Shown here piece after piece: positions 49,709-60,100 of a stretch of DNA of 64,000 bases; the first letter of the stretch is position 1; each line of letters opens with the position of its first letter. Both the position numbers and the translations under genes were made by a program. The notes under the pieces are model-generated. The model was not told the DNA's origin. It worked only from the letters and a program-made list of their open reading frames with translations, and did no database searches. The stretch comes from Candidatus Obscuribacterales bacterium (GTDB lineage: Bacteria; Cyanobacteriota; Vampirovibrionia; Obscuribacterales; Obscuribacteraceae), in contig JAIELX010000069.1 of NCBI GenBank assembly GCA_019752635.1, positions 25,579 through 89,578 of the forward strand, in the 5' to 3' direction.

Positions 49709-51193
49709 CTAAACGGGCTGGGCGATGGTGATATCGAACCATGGGCCTGCTGTTCGTCCAAAGACAGCGCTCCAGTACCATTCCGAAACGTCGGTCCAGG
49801 AGCGTCCCCGTGTATCGTAGATGCGCTCGAGCACGCGTAGGCGAGTATTTCCCTTCTTCGCCTCAAAACAGCTCCATCTGCTTCCGTCTTCCATCACTAC
49901 CAATGGTTTCGGTTCGGTGCTATAGCCGAGGCCTCGAAAACAATCGCTGCTTGGATGCAGTTGCCGGGTTTCGCGGTTGACGACGCGCACGAAGTACGCG
50001 CTGTTACCGTCGCTAAAACGGCGCATCCGCCCGGGGAATTCCGCTGCGAATGCTGCTTCTTCCGCCGGCGATGCCACGGGGGTTAGCTGATGCCCGTTTA
50101 CGCTTGTCGGCCATGTGACAACCGGATCCGGTGCCATCGGTTTGTCGTGATGGAAGACTAGCGGCATTATGGCCGCAACACAGGCCAATCCGCATGTGAT
50201 CAGAAGCATCTTTGATCGCGATTCGCTTGAGGGAAAATGACTGGTAATGCTTGCGGAGAGCGGTAATGATGTACTCTCATTTTTTGCGTTGAGGAGGGGC
50301 TTGGACTCCCCGGTTCCCGGTGGCTTCGCGGTTGTCTGCGATGAATCGCTTGGGGACGGCCCTGCGATCTTCTGCGCCACCAACATGGTTGCGACAGCCA
50401 CCGCACAGAAAACTAGAAGCCCGACGCCAGTATGTATCTGTCCCTCCAAATCGCCCGATGCTCCGGTCAGTTTGTTCCAGTCGAGCTGGCTGGATATGGA
50501 CAACGCTGTCGCTCTCAAGGTATTTCCGACTAGTATCAGTCCAAGTCCGACGAATGAAAGCGCGAGCGTATTTTTGATATTAAAGCGAAGGAGGCAAGAG
50601 GATAGTGCTACTACATAGGCCTCTGCCCATAACATGCTGATCCCGCTGCAGGGAGCGTCTACGGCGATCAGTTCATTGTTGACTCTTATCATGGTGGATT
50701 CTTGAACTGCTTGCAGACCAAGTGCATTTAGTAAGACCACCACACCATAAGTCACGATCAATCGCAGAGGATAGCCGGCAAAAAAGTTTAGCGACGGTAT
50801 CACTGGCAGTGAGAGCAATAGCAGTCCCAGTGCACCTGTGTGTGACGATACCCGCATGCGAGCGACGACCAGGAACCACAGGGCAAGAACCGCGAGCACT
50901 GCTTGGAGCAGATTTGGTGCAATTGGAAACGTGATTACATAAATCATCAGCGCGCATGTGCCGGCAACATCGAATGGTTTTGATGTTGCTGTTTGTGTTT
51001 TGGAGCTGTTCGAAAAATGCTCGTGTAAGAGAATTGCCGTCACTGTGAGCAGTGCGCACAGTCCCCAGGGCTCATCCGATTTGTCCATTGTGCGCGCGGC
51101 ATACCAGCTCCAAAGGGGCCAGAATGCGACAGCGAGTGCTGCCAGGGTTAGCGGTTGACTCAGGCGGTTAACTGTCGCCTGCGCCTTATCCAT
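49709..51193 (-). CDS. Exosortase family protein with C-terminal extracytoplasmic domain
   Basis: From ATG 51193 (AGGAA about 11 nt upstream; a TTG at 51223 is also in frame) the protein has 494 residues. About eight membrane helices cover residues 10-285, with the exosortase catalytic triad: Cys182 in VDAPCSGISML, Arg227 in VGNTLRATALS and His254 in GQIHTGVGLLVF. A disordered linker (about 285-350), a further membrane helix and a soluble domain (LHPSSDCFRGLGY, SRWSCFEAKKG) follow; the last part resembles EpsI-like exosortase-associated domains. Exosortases cleave or transfer proteins bearing PEP-CTERM-type tails outside the inner membrane. It overlaps by 34 bases the gene for a protein with such a tail. 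Confidence 0.9.
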   Translation of the reverse strand: MDKAQATVNRLSQPLTLAALAVAFWPLWSWYAARTMDKSDEPWGLCALLTVTAILLHEHFSNSSKTQTATSKPFDVAGTCALMIYVITFPIAPNLLQAVLAVLALWFLVVARMRVSSHTGALGLLLLSLPVIPSLNFFAGYPLRLIVTYGVVVLLNALGLQAVQESTMIRVNNELIAVDAPCSGISMLWAEAYVVALSSCLLRFNIKNTLALSFVGLGLILVGNTLRATALSISSQLDWNKLTGASGDLEGQIHTGVGLLVFCAVAVATMLVAQKIAGPSPSDSSQTTAKPPGTGESKPLLNAKNESTSLPLSASITSHFPSSESRSKMLLITCGLACVAAIMPLVFHHDKPMAPDPVVTWPTSVNGHQLTPVASPAEEAAFAAEFPGRMRRFSDGNSAYFVRVVNRETRQLHPSSDCFRGLGYSTEPKPLVVMEDGSRWSCFEAKKGNTRLRVLERIYDTRGRSWTDVSEWYWSAVFGRTAGPWFDITIAQPV

Positions 51194-53613
51194 ACGAATG
51201 TTGTTCCTGTCAGCAGTACGCAAATCATGATTAACTCCAATGGCGGCTCTGGAGTTGCCGGTATCATATCGAGTCCGGGAAGATTCGGCATGCCCTTTGA
51301 TTGCGGAGTAGGGGATTTGTCGGAATGTTGTTTTACGTTCAGAGCCGCATACTCTGCTTGACTCTCGAGAACAAGGGCGCTCGTGTACGGCGTGACTAAG
51401 TGGTGCTTCTCCGCCGCCGAGCCCAATACTTGCCGGTCTGCCGGTCTGGAAAGTCCGTCCAGTACTTGATCTGATACGAAGAGCTGCAGCAGCTCCTCAT
51501 TGTGTTTAGACATTGGCGCCGCTACGGAACCATGCTCGACTCTGTCTCGGGTAATCGTGAACAGGTCCTTGTGTCCGCTGAGCTGCGCGAGAATGTTGTC
51601 CAAATCACTCTGGATAGTACTGGAAATGCGCGGCACTTGAACCAGGGAGCCGCTTTCGTTGAGCGATTTTACTACTTCGTTCGGCCCTGCTGAAACTTGA
51701 AATTCGTACAGCTTTTTATGTGGTCCTGCTTGCGCCAGCGATGAGACGAGCGTATCTCCTGAGAATTCAACAGGTTGGGGACCGTGCAGCCAGAGTATAT
51801 TTGCACCGGTTGCCGGTTTCAATCGCGCGATGGCAAATGCAAGGGCTTCTGCGTTGTCCTGGCCTCCAAGGCAGCTTGAGTCGCGTAACTTTTCAATTGC
51901 GTTTTTCCACTCGCTGGATGAAGTATCTTGATTGGCGACAACGACTATCGGTTTGTCCGAAGCCCAGATAATTGAAGCGTCTTTTGACTGAAGTTTCGCC
52001 AGGGAGTCGCTAATCTGCTGCATGGACCCGGCCATCGTCTCCGATCCATCTACAACAACCATGAGAGGCGCGTCGGCGCAGCGCTGCTTCGCGATATGTT
52101 GAACAATATCCTTTTGAGGATCTGAAGAGTCGGTTGCGATGACGTCACTAGCGTTGGGATCGCGCTGGAACACTAACGCTATGCCATCCGCGAGCCGATC
52201 ATTCTGCAAGTTGCCGCTGAGCGTGTAGCTTCCCTTTCGGCCTGTTGCGCCGCCGACCGTGCTCAGTCCGCCGTTCGCGACAGCCGCTTGGCTTGATACG
52301 ATCGAAAAGTTGTGCGGGATCGACACTGCGAAGTTTCTTTCCGCAAAGATCGGCAGCGGGAGCGCTGCTTTGTCCTGCTGCAATACTTCCAGCGGTGCGG
52401 CAATTTCGACCTTTAACTCGGCGTCTTTGCCCCAGGAGCCTGTGGATGATTGCAGCAGAACCCGTCCCGGTCCGGCAGTGGATACCATCAGCGGCTTGTG
52501 ACCGCTGTGAGCAGAGGATTCATAAGCTTGCCGTGTTGATTCTCTTGTGGCGAAGACTGCCTTGCATTCTTGTCCGTTAATCCACAAGGAACAACCTGTG
52601 ACCACCGCATGTGGTGGCAAGAGAATTTGCGTTCGTAGTTCCGTGCCGGTGGACTTGGCGTTGTGGAAGTGCATCTTCCAATTGAGGTGCGCTACAGCCT
52701 CGTCGGCGTCGACGAGGCCGGTAATTTTGGAATCGGTCAGGCTGAGTCCTTGGACTACTCCTCCAACTGCAGCCCCGGCAAAATCATTTGTGTAGTCCAA
52801 GTACCGGTAATACTCATAATCGTCCCAATAGTCAGGCTGAGTGCCCAGCGGGCGCGGCACCGAATTGAAAGGTTTTCCTTTCACGCGATAATACAATTCA
52901 CGGGCTTGTATGCCGGGCGTGGACGTAGTGCCATATTCGCCTGTTTCGCTGAACATGTGTCCAATGCTGAAGAACCATGGCAGTGCAGCGACTTCGTTGT
53001 AGCAAGCTCTTAATAGTTCATCTTCGGCGCCGACCGCTCTTAGTAAGAGTAAGCCTTCCTTAAACTTCGTCTTGGAGACCACGGCGGCCTGACAACTTTT
53101 TGTTAGAGCGGTAGGGAAAATTGCAATCAGCAGGGTCGCTAATACAGCTGCAAAACAAGGACCAGCCGGTAACCACGGCGCTTTTTGACCTGGGGCGACA
53201 TAGGAGCGGAGCTTTCTGCGAAGCGCTATTGATGTAACTAACGGACCGGCGGCAACCGCAACATAGAATGCACAGACCGGAGCTATTTGGGGACAACTGA
53301 AAAGCATCGCCAGACCTACAAGAAAGGCGATTGATGCCAGAAGGCACAACGGTGATAGAACGGTAAATAGAATTGACGATACCACCAACGCTAATCCGTT
53401 GAGGGTTCCCAATATAGACAGAGTTCTTTTGCTCGGTTTCGAGTTCTTTCGCAAAAGTAGCACTAGGACATTGGCGACGGGAATAATGAACAACGGCGAA
53501 AATAAAATTGCCAAAAATGAACACTGCGCCGAAGCCCACATGGTTTCAAACGCATAGTAGACACAGGTGCCAACCCCGAAAATCCAGAAAAGAATATTCC
53601 ACATAATCCGCAT
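51160..53613 (-). CDS. VIT/VWA-like membrane protein with PEP-CTERM-like tail
   Basis: The 817-residue protein has about five to six membrane helices (residues 5-175), a region with cysteines, a VIT (vault/inter-alpha-trypsin) domain (about 303-410: TGTELRTQILLPPHAVVTGC, KVEIAAPLEV), and a VWA-like domain (about 510-640) with a DGSET-type metal site at 522-526. VTPYTSALVLE follows, as usual after VIT-VWA. The end reads PATPEPP (785-791), a hydrophobic helix, and RRRR (810-813): the motif-helix-basic layout of a PEP-CTERM-like sorting tail. It lies directly upstream of, and overlaps, the exosortase gene, so it is the likely dedicated substrate. Similar pairs are described for XrtK, XrtN and XrtO systems. 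Confidence 0.85.
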   Translation of the reverse strand: MRIMWNILFWIFGVGTCVYYAFETMWASAQCSFLAILFSPLFIIPVANVLVLLLRKNSKPSKRTLSILGTLNGLALVVSSILFTVLSPLCLLASIAFLVGLAMLFSCPQIAPVCAFYVAVAAGPLVTSIALRRKLRSYVAPGQKAPWLPAGPCFAAVLATLLIAIFPTALTKSCQAAVVSKTKFKEGLLLLRAVGAEDELLRACYNEVAALPWFFSIGHMFSETGEYGTTSTPGIQARELYYRVKGKPFNSVPRPLGTQPDYWDDYEYYRYLDYTNDFAGAAVGGVVQGLSLTDSKITGLVDADEAVAHLNWKMHFHNAKSTGTELRTQILLPPHAVVTGCSLWINGQECKAVFATRESTRQAYESSAHSGHKPLMVSTAGPGRVLLQSSTGSWGKDAELKVEIAAPLEVLQQDKAALPLPIFAERNFAVSIPHNFSIVSSQAAVANGGLSTVGGATGRKGSYTLSGNLQNDRLADGIALVFQRDPNASDVIATDSSDPQKDIVQHIAKQRCADAPLMVVVDGSETMAGSMQQISDSLAKLQSKDASIIWASDKPIVVVANQDTSSSEWKNAIEKLRDSSCLGGQDNAEALAFAIARLKPATGANILWLHGPQPVEFSGDTLVSSLAQAGPHKKLYEFQVSAGPNEVVKSLNESGSLVQVPRISSTIQSDLDNILAQLSGHKDLFTITRDRVEHGSVAAPMSKHNEELLQLFVSDQVLDGLSRPADRQVLGSAAEKHHLVTPYTSALVLESQAEYAALNVKQHSDKSPTPQSKGMPNLPGLDMIPATPEPPLELIMICVLLTGTTFVWIRRRRQLTA

Positions 53614-54102
53614 AGAGTCGTCGATCCTATTTTGGGCGCGTCATCCTACCTTAGCGTATATATGTTGCGTTTGTGTGGTGGGATGTTAACTCCAGGCTAA
53701 TTTGGCGAAAAGCTTCGCTCACTGCATATTTTATCTTTCGGCACTAAAATTCCACGATCTTTTTACGATCAGCATGTTTACTGAGCACATGGATATTGGC
53801 GGTGAGCGATGATTACACTGGAAATTGTTGATACAGCGGAAGCGCTGCCACAGGTCTTGCCCGGGAGCAGTGCGCATCAGTCGCGCGGAACCAACTGGTT
53901 GGCAGATGTTGACCGGAACTTGCAGCTGGCCGATCCGCCAAACGGGCGTCCTGGTGTTCGTCTCCAGACCGGGAAAAATCGCGCTGATCTTTGTGGAGTC
54001 GGCTTGTTAGCTCGGGCTTTGTTTAGCTAAACTTTCGCTGGCATTGCAGATCTCACCAGCCACGCGGGTATAGCCTCATAGCAGGTCCGCGGTGGAGGCA
54101 AT
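53614..54102. other. Intergenic region between the VIT protein gene and the giant gene
   Basis: Should contain the two divergent promoters. Besides the low-confidence frame at 53809-54030 nothing distinct is seen. Confidence 0.4.
53809..54030 (+). pseudogene. Possible broken small gene
   Basis: ATG at 53809 opens a protein-like start (MITLEIVDTAEALPQVLPGS). After about residue 20 the neighbouring frame looks more protein-like (GWQMLTGTCSWP, GVLVFVSRPGKIALIFVESA, ending at 54010). This suggests a frameshifted or chance frame. No family is recognised. Confidence 0.25.
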
Positions 54103-57100
54103 ATGACGCGTTCATTCTCTCGGCAAGACGAAGATGAGCTGATTCCCGACTCTTTGGAGGGCGAGGATGCTCGCAATCCTCTAGACAGGCTATGGGACGC
54201 CATTGATCCCGATAAGAAACCGCCGACCGATTTTTATGACGAGAATGGCGCGCCTGTGACAGACCTTGCCATGTTTGAAGGGCAAGTGTTCTCTACGAGA
54301 ATTAACGGTGACGGCACGCACGAGGTCAAGTCCTGGCGGAGCGGTGCCGATGCCCTGGCGGAAACCCCTTTCGAGAGATGCGTAATTTCTTGCCGAAAAA
54401 CAGATTCGCTTATAGATCGGCTTGAAACATACTCAAGTAGCGGTGAGCACCCGGGATTGAGCATTCGCTCGAGGTTAGATCGGGATAACGCTCAACTAAC
54501 CGTCGAAACTGAATTCCAGGGAGAGCGGCGTGTAGTTACTTATCAGGGCGGCAAGTTTGTCGGGCTCGAGTTGGTTTGTGCCGATGAACATGGCGTCAAT
54601 CAGAACGTTCGGTTCACCTTCACGGCGGACGGTCGAGTCCGTGGGGTTTCCCTAAGCGAAGGGACACCGCCATCCGATACTGTGAAGGAGCTGTCTCCCG
54701 GCAAGGCTGCAGACCTCATCGGAGCTGCAAAATCGGTACTCGAAAAGGTTGCCCGCGAATATCAGCTACCTTATGCTGCCACAAACGTCACCCCTGATGC
54801 CGCGGCTGGTCGTTCTGCAGTCGGTAAGCCAATTGCAATTGAAGACTTGCTCTCTCGCTTGCGAAATGGAGGGAAGCCGATTCTGCCTTTGGTTCGTCGT
54901 GACGTTTTGTCTCCCGCGGCTGAACCACCGCAGGATGAGAAGCCCGACTTGCTTAGTGTGCCCGTTGCAAAAACTGAGAATCCAGGCGGTGTTCCCGCGG
55001 TGCCGCCGTCCGCAAATGCGGCTGAAAACGACACCGGTCGGGCGCTTGCCGATGCCCGCGGCGAAGAGGTGGTAACCGATGGTGAAGGTGACGATGGCGC
55101 CGAAACTTTCTTTGTTAGCGCAGAGTTACCTCCTCCCGAGACCAATCTCGACATCGCCGAGCGAGTGTTTGGCGGGCACGGAGGGTTGTTGAACGGAGCG
55201 CAAGAGCTTCCAAGCGAAAGGCAGAAAGACTATGAAGGACTGACTTTTCACGAAAAGACGGCTGCGATGGTGAATGAGGTTCTGGTCTACGACAACCCGA
55301 AAGCTTTCGCGGATCTCCGCCGGGAGGCCGGGCGGCAGGACTGGGACGGCGTATCCTCCGCCGCGGCCACCGCCTACCACCGCTGCTGCGTCGTCAAAGC
55401 GGTGAGAGCATACGAAGATGCGGTTAGAGACGGTGATACTGTTGGGCAGCGCAATTCCTTGAGAGAATTGTCGAAGCTTCGTGTTTTGAAATTGGGCACC
55501 GAATATGGTGCGGTGCACCAGGCCATCGACGAATATCTCAAGCAGCGAATGGAGAAGACCCCTGAGCTTCTTACCAGAGACATGATTGATGACAGCCGAC
55601 GTCAGGCGATGGATGGCGCGGCGTTGGATTTTAAAAAGGCAGCTACGGCATTTGCTTCTTTCGCCGTGGCAGAGAACCATCAAGAGCGCTTGGCTGCTTT
55701 CGACGCATTCAAGCAGGCTGCGTTGGAAAACCCTGACCCGAAGATCCTTGCATACGCCGCCAAGCTTGGCGACTTTGTAAGCGCCCTCAATCTCAAAGAG
55801 ACGTTGAACGCCACGCCACCTAACGCTGAGTCTGTGGTTGCTGCGCTGAAGATGCTTGACTCGAACTCTTCGGGGTTGAGCCAGGTATTACTTCGTAGTG
55901 TTCTTCAAGCGCTGAAGGAGAATCCTTCAACAAAAGACGAGTTTGCTTCGACCGACCGACTGACTATGGACGCCTTGTGCGAATTGCTGAATAAGGGAAA
56001 GTTGAAAGACCTCTTACCCCATTTGCAGAAAGCGCTCGGCGAACGCGAATTCACCGACGTTTTCGGTGAGTACGAGAAGCTGAAGACTTCTAAGTTCAGC
56101 CCCGCAGAATTGTTGCGCGCCGGCCTTCCCTCTCCGCCGAGCGACAAGCCGGACGAGGACGATAAGCGATTTGAAGAACAAATTGAGCGGGCGCGTGATG
56201 CTATGAAGGATCACAATGCCAGGTTTCAAGAACTGGAACGGAAGTTTCTTGCTCGCGAAACCACCGCAGAAGAGCGCCTCCGGCTCCTCGATGAGCTGAA
56301 AGAAGTAGTTGCCCGGGGGGATCTGATCACCGGCGACAGCGCTACGCTAACCAATACCGACCATCTTGAGGCCATAAACTGCGCTCTTGCCGTGAAAGAC
56401 GGCAAAGATCCTAAGCTTGTGGCGGAGCAGCTGGAAAAACTTCAACGCTTTGCTTCATCCGGTTATCCGCTTGCTCAGCGAATGATGACCGCGCTGTTCC
56501 CGACCGACACTACTAAGTCTGCAGAGACTATGCTTTCTCGCCTGAAGGGAGATGCCGGTGCCGCAGCGTTGCTTGAGCTGCAGAAGAACACAGAGTTTGT
56601 CGCCGCAGAACTTGATCAGATGCGAATTCGCAATCTGACCTACAATTTCATGTCTGATCGACTGCCGAGCGCCAATGAACTCGATGAACTAAAGACATTG
56701 CTGGAAGGTGAGCAGACCAACGGCAACAAGGGCGCTGCGGACTGGCTTAAGTGGACTGAAGCCGCAAAGTTGGTTGTGAAAATTTCAATTGGTGGTGGCT
56801 TAAAAGAGCCTGAAAAACAAGCCGCGATTGAGGAGCTTGCTGCTCTAGCAAAAGATGGCAACAACCATGCAAGAAAAATGCTCTTGGGCATAGTGCTTTA
56901 CGATGTAAATCCGCAGTGTAGAGCGCAATGGAACTCACAGTTCAACTCTCATGAAGGACCGAAAGTTTTAAGACCGAACCTGACGAGTGTTGACTCCTAT
57001 AGAAGGGAGTATTTTTACGCTGCTGCCAAAGGCATCAGCGCAGCTTACGAGAAAAGATCAGATGAGCTTGATCGTGGCGACGCTTTCGCACTCTCTCTGG

Positions 57101-60100
57101 CAGTAGGGCAATCGTCAAGGCTGGATGCGCTTCTGGGCGAGGCTTTGAAAGGGCGGAATGGCGGAGAAATCCTGCAGGGGGTTTTCGAGGCAATTCGAAT
57201 CAACGCCCCCGGAGGAGAGCATCTTGCAAGAACTATTTTGCACGGTGCCAACCGTCCGGAATTCGCAGAGATGTTGTCGTCGTTTCTTCGGTGGGCAGAG
57301 TCGGGTGATAAGGTTGGAATGATCGTTCTAGCCGGAGTGCTTGCTGGTCGTCGCGAGAATCCGGATTTATTCGAAGTTTGCAAGCAAACCATATTGCGTC
57401 TTGGTGGTGACAAGAACAAGCAGGCTGCTGTTCTTGAAACTCTTTTGCAGACCTATAAGGCCGACGTGGAGAACGGCGCTAAGCCAAACTTTGAACTGAT
57501 CGAAATTATGGGAGACGTTCTGGCCAAGAATAAGAAAGGCGATATCCCCGAGAAATTGTTCAACGATGTTCGCGACGTATTTAGAAAAGAGCTGACGTTT
57601 TTGAATGATTGGCGCAACGAGAATGTGCCTAATCGCGACAAAAGGTTCGAACATGTCCTTCGAGGCTTCATGTCGTTTTCGAAGTACATGGAAAGGTCGG
57701 ACCTGGAAAACATCCGGGTCACCCCTCAATTGGCCAAAGCAATGGCCGAGAAGAACTGGGAAATTCCAGATGATTGCAAGTTCTTGTTCAAGTCGAAATT
57801 GTTCTTTGCGACCGGCGAGAGGGATCAAGCTCTTGCGGTTGCGGCCTTCCAATGCATTGGTACTGCCGGGAAAATTCTGGATCCCTATGAGGTTAGAACA
57901 CTTGGCGATCGCCTAAGACCGCCTGTCCCCAAGGATGTTGAGGCGGCACATATTCGCTGCGTTTTGCAAATTATAGGCTCGGCCAGTGGGCGTCCGGAAG
58001 TAAAAGATGCCGCGATAACCGCTTTGGAAAAATCCCACTGGTACAACAATGAGTTGGATCAAGAAGTACGTAAGGGACTGAGCGACTATGTTCGCGGCCG
58101 GGTGGGCGATGTTCGCCTTATTGACCGGGTTGTTGGTCTTGTCGGCGACTGCGGCATTGAGCCTCCGATGGCACTGGTGGTATCGAGGCTTGGCTTGCCG
58201 TTGACACCGGATCTGGTTCGGGATGTTGAGGCCGGCATGCGCAACTTCGGCAATGATCGCGCCGCCTACTTGAAAGTAATAGAGCGTGCGATGCTCCTCA
58301 ATGCCGTTCCGCCTGATCAGAATTTCCTGGGAAGACCGGATCTAGGCGGATTGGTCGAGCGTATGGCCGACGCTCCGCTTGCGGGAGATGATACATACGG
58401 TTATTTGACCACCGATCAAGTTGAGAAACTGATTGAGGGCCTGGAAAAACTCCATTACGACGCACTGATTGCGAAAAGTGCCGCATCCGGCAAACCTCTT
58501 ACAGAAGCGCAGATCCGCTCTTCCGTTTTTGGCGGATATGATCTTGATAGAACCTCGGGCGGGATAACAAAGGGACAAGAGCAAGCCTACGAGCAGTCCG
58601 TAGCCAATCTGCGCCAAGTAACCAGAGATGGTCACCAAACTTCTTATTGGTGGCTCGCGGCCGGCGGTGCGGGGTATCTGATAAGACGATTCGGACCTGG
58701 CGGTACGGAAGCTGAGTTTGAAAAGAAACAGGAACAGGCGCTGAAAGATTGGAAAGCGGCTCAAGCGGAACTGGGCAAGGCTACCGTTGAGAGAGACGCT
58801 TTAGTTAACGGACTAGTGCGGTTGGACACCGCGAAAAGTGTTGGACTCTATATCAATCAACTTGCCGCAGGCAACATAGCGGCCAGCGATGCCACGGCGT
58901 TGAGAATCCTGGCGCGCACCGGTCCTGAGGATCTGCGCTCTACTGCACCGTTTCTCCACGCAGGAATCATAGGACCCGGAGACAAACCGGGAGAAATCTG
59001 GACCAGGCTACGGCGAATGCACGCTACCAACCTTGAGTCGCCGCCTATATTCCCTCAGCACGGCCGTGCGACGGATGAGGTTCTCAGATTCCTGCAGCGT
59101 CCCGAACTTGTGTTGCCGGCAGGCTCACGTACCGATAAGTATCACGATCTCAAATACGCTGCGCACGAGGTGGCGCTGAGTGAGGCGTTCCGTGCACTTG
59201 ATCAGGATGAGCGAATGATCGCGACCTACAAATCATTTGGGAAGTTGAGCGCTTTAATTGGTTCAACGCAGATGCTTTTCCAGGAAGGCATGGCCGGTCA
59301 TCGCGGAGAAGCCTATACTCAGCTCGCCCGGCAAATGGGAAGGCAGATTCAAGATGCGCTCAAAGAACTGCAAGCACAAGCTCCCCAAATTAGAAATCTG
59401 GTAAGGGAGCTAAAAGAAGCCCGAGACAAGGCTGTGGACCCTGATGCAAAGAAAGGATTGGACGGACGCATCAAAGCCCTTGAGGATATCCTTCTGGGCT
59501 ATGTGCCTAATTCGCGCGGACAGACGAACAGCAAACGCTATAACGAACTGCAGGAAATGTGCCGAATCATGAATTCGAGCGACTTCGATCCTGCTTCTTT
59601 CGGAAAATGGCTCACGGATAATGCCGGCACAATGATTCTTGTTACAACAGCATTGGCCGGTATCGCTCTTATACCGTTCAGTGGGGGCGCCAGCGGGATC
59701 CTCACTGCCGTGGCGGTTGCTGCCCTGGTGGCAACCGTGGGCTACGTTGCAAACGAAGTTTGGAAAGAAGGTATGCACCAGTTTGGTGGTGCCGCCTATG
59801 GTTCTGATTTCCTGCGATCAGTGACGCAGCTCACGACAGGATTGCAAGTAACGCACACCGGATTGCGGTACGATCCGCAGACTGGCGGTTTCAAGGCGCC
59901 ACCGGGCATGGACGAAGCTCTCAAACATGCCGTTGTAGAAATTGGCAAAGAAACGCTGGTTAACTTAATCGGAGCCGGCTTCGGCAAATTTATCGGTATC
60001 GGCCTCAAGGCAATGACCGGGCCTGGACGACTGGCGGCCACTGAGATCACAAAAGATACAGCGAAGCTAGTTGTGAATTTGGAAAAGGTGGCTGCGTCCA

